Assembly (NCBI RefSeq): GCF_001590795.1
Contig: NZ_JXDL01000001.1
Coordinates: forward strand, 6,038,642-6,078,034
Source of the DNA: Bradyrhizobium sp. AT1
Lineage (GTDB): Bacteria > Pseudomonadota > Alphaproteobacteria > Rhizobiales > Xanthobacteraceae
Length of the DNA stretch: 39,393 nt
Direction of reading: 5' to 3'
Position numbers and translations under genes: made by a program. The notes below the pieces were generated by a model, which saw nothing but the letters and a program-made list of their open reading frames with translations, was not told the DNA's origin and made no database searches. Below are positions 33,782-39,393 of the stretch, piece by piece. Position 1 is the first letter of the stretch, and every line of letters begins with the position of its first letter.

Positions 33782-35437
33782 ATGTATGCTTATGACGAAA
33801 TCGACCGCACGCTCGTCAACGAGCGCGTCTCGGAGTTCCGCGACCAGGTGAAGCGGCGCCTGTCGGGCGAGCTCACCGAGGACGAGTTCAAGATCCTACG
33901 CCTGCAGAACGGCGTCTATCTGCAATTGCACGCCTACATGTTCCGCGTTGCGATCCCCTACGGCACGCTGGCGACGAACCAGCTCCGCGCGCTTGCGCAT
34001 GTCGCGCGAAAGTACGACCGCGGCTACGGGCACTTCACAACGCGGCAGAACATTCAGTTCAACTGGATCAAGCTCGCCGAGCTGCCGGACGCGCTGGAAG
34101 ATCTCGCCAAGGTCGGCATCCACGCGATGCAGACCTCCGGCAACAACATGCGCAACGTCACTTCGGACCAGTGGGCCGGCGTCGCGCCCGGTGAGATCGA
34201 GGACCCCCGCATCTGGTCCGAGCTGATCCGCCAGCACACCACGCTGCATCCGGAATTCTCGTTCCTGCCGCGCAAGTTCAAGATCGCGATCACCGCGTCC
34301 GACCACGACCGCGCCGCGATCAAGATCCACGACATCGGCCTCCGCCTGATCAAGAACGAGAAGGGCGAGACCGGCTTCGAGGTGCTGGTCGGCGGCGGGC
34401 TCGGCCGCACCCCGTTCATCGCCAAGACCATCAAGCACTTCGTGCATGGCCGCGATATCCTCAGCTACATCGAGGCTATCCTGCGCGTCTACAATCAGTA
34501 CGGCCGCCGCGACAACATCTACAAGGCGCGCATCAAGATCCTGGTGCACGAGCTTGGCATCGAGAAATTTTCGCGCGAGGTCGAGGAGGAGTGGCAGCAC
34601 ATCCGCAACTCGTCGCTCCAGATCGACGACGAGGTGATCGAAGACATCCGCTCGCGCTTCACTTATCCGTCTTACGAGAAGCTGCCGCTCATGCCGGACG
34701 AGCTGCGCCAGGCCGCGGCTGATCCGGATTTCGAGGCGTGGCGCAAGAACTCGGTGGCCCCGCACAAGGTGCAGGGCTATTCGATCGTCACGATCTCGCT
34801 GAAGCCGATCGGCGCGCCTCCCGGCGATGCCACCGCCGAGCAGATGGATGCGCTGGCCGATCTCGCCGACAAATATTCCTTCGGGGAGATCCGCGTCGGC
34901 CACGAGCAGAACCTGGCGCTGCCGCATGTCGCCAAGCGCGACCTGCCGGCGCTGTGGAAGGCGCTCGACAAGCTCGGGCTCGCGACGCCGAACGTCAACC
35001 TGATCACCGACATCATCGCCTGTCCCGGGCTCGACTATTGCTCGCTGGCGAATGCGCGCTCGATCCCGATCGCGCAGGAATTGACGCGGCGCTTCGCCAA
35101 TCACGAGCTCGCCAATCTGATCGGCCGGCTCCACATCAACATCTCCGGATGCATCAACGCCTGCGGCCATCACCATGTCGGCCACATCGGCATTCTCGGC
35201 GTCGAGAAGAACGGCGAGGAGGTCTACCAGATCACCATCGGCGGCCGCGCCGACGAGAACGCCACGCTCGGCACCCTGATCGGGCCCGGCGTCAAGTTCG
35301 ACGAAGTCGCCGATGTCATCGAAGACGTCGTGGAAGCCTATCTGGCGCTGCGCGAGCGGCCGGAAGAGCTGTTCATGGACACGGTGAAGCGTCTCGGTGT
35401 CGAACCCTTCAAGGAGCGCGTCTATGCCACTCGTTAA
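33782..35437 (+). CDS. cysI: Sulfite (nitrite/sulfite) reductase hemoprotein
   Basis: Siroheme and [4Fe-4S] enzyme reducing sulfite to sulfide in assimilation, 551 residues. Duplicated ferredoxin-like and siroheme domains are visible, with RKYDRGYGHFTTRQNIQFNW near 81 and TSGNNMRNVTSDQWAG near 119. The cluster ligands are C414 and C420 (CPGLDYC) and C457 and C461 (CINAC). The sequence GCINACGHHHVGHIGILG is typical of this subfamily, which is nearer to ferredoxin-dependent reductases than to the NADPH CysIJ pair. No cysJ flavoprotein gene is present. The neighbourhood (cysG, DUF934, cysH) argues for sulfite rather than nitrite. Confidence 0.92.
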   Translation: MYAYDEIDRTLVNERVSEFRDQVKRRLSGELTEDEFKILRLQNGVYLQLHAYMFRVAIPYGTLATNQLRALAHVARKYDRGYGHFTTRQNIQFNWIKLAELPDALEDLAKVGIHAMQTSGNNMRNVTSDQWAGVAPGEIEDPRIWSELIRQHTTLHPEFSFLPRKFKIAITASDHDRAAIKIHDIGLRLIKNEKGETGFEVLVGGGLGRTPFIAKTIKHFVHGRDILSYIEAILRVYNQYGRRDNIYKARIKILVHELGIEKFSREVEEEWQHIRNSSLQIDDEVIEDIRSRFTYPSYEKLPLMPDELRQAAADPDFEAWRKNSVAPHKVQGYSIVTISLKPIGAPPGDATAEQMDALADLADKYSFGEIRVGHEQNLALPHVAKRDLPALWKALDKLGLATPNVNLITDIIACPGLDYCSLANARSIPIAQELTRRFANHELANLIGRLHINISGCINACGHHHVGHIGILGVEKNGEEVYQITIGGRADENATLGTLIGPGVKFDEVADVIEDVVEAYLALRERPEELFMDTVKRLGVEPFKERVYATR

Positions 35438-35939
35438 CGGCGGAAAGATCGCTGACGACAGCTTCGTCAAGCTCGCCGTCGACACGCCGCTGCCCGAGGG
35501 CGGCGACATCCTGGTGCCGGCCGAGCGTTTCCTCGGCGAGGCCGATGCGCTGCTCGAGCGCGCCGGCAAGGTCGGCGTGATCTGGCCGAACAACCGCGAT
35601 ATCGCCGAACTCGTGCCCTATCTCGGCAAGGTCGCCGTCGTCGCGCTGGTGTTCCCGACGTTCCGCGACGGCCGCGCCTACAGTCAGGCCCGCCTGCTGC
35701 GCGAGCGCTACAATTACCGCGGCGAGTTGCGTGCCACCGGCCAGGTGTTGCGTGACCAGTTCGTGTTCATGCTGCGCGCCGGCTTCGATTCCTTCGAGGT
35801 CAAGAAGCAGGCCGATGCGGAAGCCTTCATGCAGACGGCGAAGCGCTATTCGGTGTTCTACCAGCCGACCGGCGACGGCCGCATCACGGCGCTGCACCGG
35901 CGCATGCAGCTGCGTCACTCCGAGGGTGTCGGCACGTGA
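35424..35939 (+). CDS. DUF934 protein linked to sulfite reduction
   Basis: A 171-residue protein of the DUF934 family, often labelled as probably involved in sulfite reduction because it follows cysI. ATG 35424 (MPLVNGGKIADDSF) has AAGGAG eight bases upstream and overlaps the cysI end by 14 bases. Conserved parts are LAVDTPLPEGGDILVPAERF near 20, FPTFRDGRAYSQARLLRERY near 85 and GQVLRDQFVFMLRAGFDSFE near 113. It has no cysteine and no clear nucleotide-binding motif, so a direct redox role is doubtful. An assembly or docking partner of CysI is equally plausible. It overlaps cysH by four bases. Confidence 0.9.
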   Translation: MPLVNGGKIADDSFVKLAVDTPLPEGGDILVPAERFLGEADALLERAGKVGVIWPNNRDIAELVPYLGKVAVVALVFPTFRDGRAYSQARLLRERYNYRGELRATGQVLRDQFVFMLRAGFDSFEVKKQADAEAFMQTAKRYSVFYQPTGDGRITALHRRMQLRHSEGVGT

Positions 35940-36667
35940 ACGCGATCGCGGCTCAGCTCTCGACGACATCCTTGTCCGCGCTGCCTTCAGCGAACGAGCT
36001 CGATCGCGCCTTGCGCGATGCCTCGCCCGCGGAGATCATCGCCGCGGCGCTGAAGACGGTCGGGCGCGAGAGGCTTGCGCTGGTGTCGTCCTTCGGCACG
36101 GAATCGGCGACGCTGCTCAAGGTGATGGCGGACGTCGATCCGGCGATTCCCGTGATCTTTCTCGACACCGGCTGGCTGTTCGAGGAGACGCTGGCCTATC
36201 GCGACACCTTGATCGCGACGCTGGGCCTGAAGGACGTCCGCTCGGTCAAGCCCGCAGAGGAAGCGCTGTCGCGCGAAGATCCCGACCGTGACCTCTGGTT
36301 TTCCGATCCCGACGCCTGCTGCCGAATCCGCAAAGTGGAACCGTTGGCGCGTGCGCTGAAGCCGTTCTCGGCCTGGATCAATGGCCGCAAGCGCTTTCAG
36401 GGCAATGCGCGTGCCGACATTCCGGTGGTCGAGGAGGATGGCGCGCGGTTGAAGTTCAACCCCTTCGCCAACGTCTCGCGCGAGGAACTCGAGGCGATCT
36501 TCGTCCGCGCCAAATTGCCGCGTCACCCCTTGGTCGCCTCCGGTTTCCGGTCGGTCGGGTGTATGCCTTGCACGAGCAGAACCGCCGAGGACGAGGACGA
36601 GCGCGCCGGTCGTTGGCGCGGCCGGGCCAAGACAGAATGCGGCATCCACACGATGAAGACTTCGTAG
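35936..36667 (+). CDS. cysH: Assimilatory APS reductase, [4Fe-4S] type
   Basis: Reduces adenylylsulfate to sulfite and AMP using thioredoxin, 243 residues from GTG 35936 (GTGA overlap with DUF934). The cluster-binding cysteines C128-C129 (ACCRIRKVEPL) and C209, C212 (GCMPC) mark the APS-reducing group rather than the PAPS-only enterobacterial enzyme. The catalytic C235 is in KTECGIH. The nucleotide-binding region shows SSFGTESATLLKVMADVD near 50 and FLDTGWLFEETLAYRD near 77. Its product feeds CysI encoded just upstream. Confidence 0.95.
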   Translation: MNAIAAQLSTTSLSALPSANELDRALRDASPAEIIAAALKTVGRERLALVSSFGTESATLLKVMADVDPAIPVIFLDTGWLFEETLAYRDTLIATLGLKDVRSVKPAEEALSREDPDRDLWFSDPDACCRIRKVEPLARALKPFSAWINGRKRFQGNARADIPVVEEDGARLKFNPFANVSREELEAIFVRAKLPRHPLVASGFRSVGCMPCTSRTAEDEDERAGRWRGRAKTECGIHTMKTS

Positions 36668-36752
36668 CACAGCTACGTTGCTCTGCTGCGAACAAGAAAA
36701 TCCGGTTTCGTTGACTTCAGTGCGTTTCGCCGCGAGTTTCGCCTGCCTTCGC

Positions 36753-36766
36753 TGACATCGATGTCA
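36753..36766. promoter_or_regulatory. Perfect 14-bp palindrome upstream of the sulfate-binding protein gene
   Basis: TGACATCGATGTCA is identical to its reverse complement. It ends only two bases before the GGAG ribosome site of the sulfate-binding protein gene, within the untranslated leader or the promoter. A dimeric repressor binding there would block transcription or translation. The regulator is unknown. Confidence 0.5.
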
Positions 36767-36775
36767 TCGGAGTGA

Positions 36776-37789
36776 ATGGAGATGGACATGATGCGCCGTA
36801 TCGTTCCGCTCGCTGCAGGTATTCTCGCGACGGTTTTTGTGGCAAGCTCGGCTCTCGCCGCTGACATCAACCTCTTGAACGTGTCGTACGATCCGACGCG
36901 CGAGCTCTATGCCGAGTTCAACAAGGCTTTTGCGAGCGCCTATCAGAAAGAGACCGGCAAGAGTGTCGAGATCAAGCAGTCGCATGGCGGCAGCGGCTCG
37001 CAGGCGCGCAGCGTGATCGACGGCTTGCAGGCGGATGTCGTGACGCTCGCGCTGGCCTATGACATCGACGCAATCGCAAACAAGGGCCTCACCGCGACCG
37101 ACTGGCAGAAGCGTCTGCCGCAGAACGCGTCGCCCTACACCTCGACCATCGTGTTCCTGGTCCGCAAGGGCAATCCCAAGGCGGTCAAGGATTGGGACGA
37201 TCTGATCAAGCCTGGCGTCGCGGTGATCACGCCAAACCCGAAGACCTCGGGCGGCGCGCGCTGGAATTATCTTGCAGCCTGGGGCTTTGCGCAGAAGAAA
37301 TATGGCTCGGCCGGCAAGGCCAAGGATTTCATCGGGAAGCTCTATCAGCAGGTGCCGGTTCTGGATACCGGTGCGCGCGGCGCCACCGTGACCTTCGTCG
37401 AGCGCGGCGTCGGCGACGTGCTGCTCGCCTGGGAGAACGAGGCGTTCCTCGCGCTGAAGGAGTTCGGCCGGGAAAAATTCGAGATCGTGGCGCCGCCGCA
37501 ATCCATCCTCGCCGAGCCGCCGGTCGCGATCGTCGACAAGGTTGCCGACAAAAAAGGCACCCGCAACGCCGCCGATGCCTACCTTCAGTACTGGTACACC
37601 AGAGAAGGTCAGGAGATCGCCGCGCGCAATTTCTATCGCCCGCGCGATGCCGAGGTCGCAAAAAAATATGAAAACGCCTTCGCCAAGGTCGAACTATTCA
37701 CGATCGACGACGTTTTCGGTGGTTGGACCAAGGCGCAGAAGGAACATTTCGCCGACGGCGGCATCTTCGACCAGATCTACAAGAACTGA
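36776..37789 (+). CDS. Sulfate ABC transporter substrate-binding protein
   Basis: Periplasmic sulfate (or thiosulfate) receptor of the Sbp/CysP family, 337 residues from ATG 36776. ATG 36782 lies at a better distance (9 bases) from GGAG and may be the real start. A Sec signal peptide ends SSALAADI near residue 28. Mature hallmarks are LLNVSYDPTRELYAEFNKAF, SHGGSGSQARSVIDGLQADV (sulfate-contact region) and NPKTSGGARWNYLAAWGFA. Both Sbp and CysP carry these, so specificity for sulfate against thiosulfate is not decided. It precedes the permease genes cysT and cysW; the ATPase cysA is expected beyond the window. Confidence 0.93.
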   Translation: MEMDMMRRIVPLAAGILATVFVASSALAADINLLNVSYDPTRELYAEFNKAFASAYQKETGKSVEIKQSHGGSGSQARSVIDGLQADVVTLALAYDIDAIANKGLTATDWQKRLPQNASPYTSTIVFLVRKGNPKAVKDWDDLIKPGVAVITPNPKTSGGARWNYLAAWGFAQKKYGSAGKAKDFIGKLYQQVPVLDTGARGATVTFVERGVGDVLLAWENEAFLALKEFGREKFEIVAPPQSILAEPPVAIVDKVADKKGTRNAADAYLQYWYTREGQEIAARNFYRPRDAEVAKKYENAFAKVELFTIDDVFGGWTKAQKEHFADGGIFDQIYKN

Positions 37790-37823
37790 TCTGGCGCCGT
37801 CTTAAGGGGGCTCAGGGGGCCTG

Positions 37824-38660
37824 GTGAGCGCAGTTGCAGCACGACGCCGGACATTGCCGGGCTTCGGTCTCACAATGGGACTGACGCTGTCCTGGCTGTC
37901 CGTCATCATTCTCATTCCGCTCGCCGGCCTGTTCCTGAAGTCGCTCGAGCTCAGCCCCGAGCAGTTCTGGAACATCCTTTCCAGTCGCCGCACCCTGAAC
38001 GCGTTGCGCGTGTCCTTTGGGCTCGCCTTCGCCGCAGCTTGCGTCAACCTCGTGATGGGCAGCATCATCGTCTGGGCGCTGGTGCGCTACCGCTTCCCCG
38101 GACGTCGCATCTTCGATGCCATCGTGGACGTGCCTTTCGCGCTGCCGACGGCGGTTGCCGGCGTCGCGCTGACTGCGCTGTTCGCCGAGAAGGGCTGGCT
38201 GGGCGCGCCGCTTGCGGCGCTCGGCATCAAGGTGGCGTTCACGCCGGTCGGCATCTTCGTCGCCATGATCTTCATCGGCATCCCCTTCGTGGTGCGCACC
38301 GTGCAGCCGGTGCTGCAGGATCTCGATCCCGAGATCGAGGAGGCCGCGGGCAGCCTCGGCGCCAGCCGCTGGCAGACCATCATCCGCGTGATCCTGCCCT
38401 CGCTGGCGCCGGCGCTCCTCACCGGGCTCGCGCTCGCCTTCGCCCGCGCGGTCGGCGAATACGGCTCGGTGATCTTCATCGCCGGCAATCTGCCCAACGT
38501 CTCCGAGATCGCCCCGCTGTTGATCGTGATCCGGCTCTCCGAGTTCCGTTATGCCGACGCCACCGCCATTGCGGTGGTCATGCTCGTCGTCTCCTTCGTC
38601 ATCATCTTCGCCGTCAACCGGCTCCAGCGCTGGGCGCAGAGCCGGATCCCGGCGCGCTGA
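37824..38660 (+). CDS. cysT: Sulfate ABC transporter permease CysT
   Basis: Inner-membrane permease of the sulfate importer, 278 residues with about six transmembrane segments. GTG 37824 follows an AGGGGG ribosome site. Family features are WLSVIILIPLAGLFLKS (TM1), DAIVDVPFALPTAVAGVALT and the ATPase-coupling EAA loop EEAAGSLGASRWQTIIRVIL near residue 172. The final RLSEFRYADATAIAVVML is typical of CysT/CysU. It is nine bases from cysW and forms a heterodimer with its product. Confidence 0.94.
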   Translation: MSAVAARRRTLPGFGLTMGLTLSWLSVIILIPLAGLFLKSLELSPEQFWNILSSRRTLNALRVSFGLAFAAACVNLVMGSIIVWALVRYRFPGRRIFDAIVDVPFALPTAVAGVALTALFAEKGWLGAPLAALGIKVAFTPVGIFVAMIFIGIPFVVRTVQPVLQDLDPEIEEAAGSLGASRWQTIIRVILPSLAPALLTGLALAFARAVGEYGSVIFIAGNLPNVSEIAPLLIVIRLSEFRYADATAIAVVMLVVSFVIIFAVNRLQRWAQSRIPAR

Positions 38661-38669
38661 GGGCGGACC

Positions 38670-39393
38670 ATGACGATGCAGATCGCAGATTCCGTTTCGC
38701 TGGCCTCGCCCGACGCACGCGCACACGCTGCGGCGGCGCGCGACAGTCTTCGCACCGAACCGCCTGCGATACGTATCGCCATCATCGCGCTGGCGGTGAC
38801 CTTCCTCACAATCTTCGTCGTACTGCCGCTGGTCCTGGTGTTCGCGCAGGCGTTCTCGAAGGGGATTCTTGCCTATTTCGCCGCGCTCGCCGAGCCGGAG
38901 GCGCTGGCCGCGATCAAGCTGACGCTGCTGGTGGCTGCGATCTCGGTCGGCCTCAATCTCGTGTTCGGCCTCGTCGCCGCCTGGGCGATTGCGAAATTCG
39001 AGTTTCCGGGCAAGACTTTCCTGATCACGCTGATCGATCTGCCGTTCTCGGTGAGCCCGGTGATCTCGGGCCTCGTCTTCGTGCTGCTGTTCGGCGCGCA
39101 GGGTTATTTCGGCGGCTGGTTGCGTGACCACGACATCCAGATCCTGTTCGCCGTGCCCGGCATCGCGCTCGCCACCACCTTCGTCACCTTCCCCTTCGTG
39201 GCGCGCGCGCTGATTCCGCTGATGCAGGAGCAAGGCACGCAGGAGGAGGAAGCCGCGGTCTCGCTTGGCGCCTCGGGCCTGCAAACCTTCTTCCGCGTTA
39301 CGCTGCCCAACATCAAATGGGGCGTGCTCTACGGCGTCCTGCTCTGCAACGCCCGCGCGATGGGCGAGTTCGGCGCGGTCTCGGTGGTCTCCG
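38670..39393 (+). CDS. cysW: Sulfate ABC transporter permease CysW, 3' end cut by window edge
   Basis: Second sulfate permease. From ATG 38670 (MTMQIADSVSLASPDARAHA) 241 complete codons are visible before the edge; a complete CysW usually has about 280-290. An N-terminal cytoplasmic stretch of about 35 residues precedes TM1. The family sequences IDLPFSVSPVISGLVFVLLF near 133 and the EAA loop EEEAAVSLGASGLQTFFRVT near 193 are present, as is NARAMGEFGAVSVVS at the edge. The cysA ATPase gene is expected next. Confidence 0.94.
   Translation, partial: MTMQIADSVSLASPDARAHAAAARDSLRTEPPAIRIAIIALAVTFLTIFVVLPLVLVFAQAFSKGILAYFAALAEPEALAAIKLTLLVAAISVGLNLVFGLVAAWAIAKFEFPGKTFLITLIDLPFSVSPVISGLVFVLLFGAQGYFGGWLRDHDIQILFAVPGIALATTFVTFPFVARALIPLMQEQGTQEEEAAVSLGASGLQTFFRVTLPNIKWGVLYGVLLCNARAMGEFGAVSVVS

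Noticed and set aside
36663..36677. CGTAGC-ACA-GCTACG stem-loop at the cysH stop codon as a terminator
   Set aside because: The stem is only six pairs, includes the stop codon and is not followed by a T-run. It is too weak to call.

Overview
The window is a high-GC alphaproteobacterial chromosome segment. Gene order and protein families (urt urea transporter joined to a ure urease operon, EcfG-type promoters, DUF2865, DUF2849, a CysNC fusion, a Bradyrhizobium-style interspersed palindrome) point to Bradyrhizobium or a close Nitrobacteraceae relative. This assignment rests on recognition only. I see no tRNA, rRNA, CRISPR array, insertion sequence or phage gene, so it reads as core chromosome rather than a mobile island.

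Layout. 1-1143 (-): 5' part of a DEAD-box RNA helicase. 1144-1649: regulatory gap with a well-formed sigma-54 promoter. 1650-7294 (+): urtABCDE, a urea ABC importer. 7326-13609 (+): ureD, ureA, ureB, a MESH1-like HD hydrolase, ureC, a small ABM-family monooxygenase, ureE, ureF and ureG. Urea import, hydrolysis and nickel insertion therefore lie in one nitrogen-controlled block. 13871-15565 (+): CHASE-HWE sensor protein with an eroded ATP site. 15562-17392 (-): a TetR regulator and an OpgC-like acyltransferase. 17794-21584: a stress and envelope group, with a YqjE-like and a DUF883/YqjD-like protein, an AI-2E family permease (all -), then an L,D-transpeptidase and a DUF2865 protein (+). 21683-26069 (-): two tandem 697-residue chemoreceptors. 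26340-26793: a 51-residue membrane protein (+) and CsbD (-), each behind a consensus EcfG promoter. 26923-29088 (-): malate synthase G. 29414-32246 (-): cysNC and cysD. 32389-36667 (+): divergent cysG (truncated), DUF2849, cysI, DUF934 and cysH. 36776-39393 (+): sulfate-binding protein, cysT and the start of cysW. The last 10 kb is a complete assimilatory sulfate route from uptake through APS/PAPS to sulfide, except for the electron donor of sulfite reductase.

Main points of interest. (1) A protein with the full MESH1 metal and catalytic site (H35, H61, D62, E65, D66, D122; 179 residues) sits between ureB and ureC, behind a near-consensus EcfG promoter. (2) Three exact GGAAC-N16-CGTT sites each lie 20-40 bases upstream of the predicted start of a small stress-type gene. 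(3) CysG has lost the second half of its methyltransferase domain, and its remaining motif is damaged. (4) Sulfite reductase has no flavoprotein partner here but is interleaved with DUF2849 and DUF934. (5) The HWE protein lacks the N-box Asn. (6) The two chemoreceptor genes share a 21-base upstream block at the same distance from their starts. I found no wholly novel multi-gene system; items 1 and 4 are the nearest candidates.
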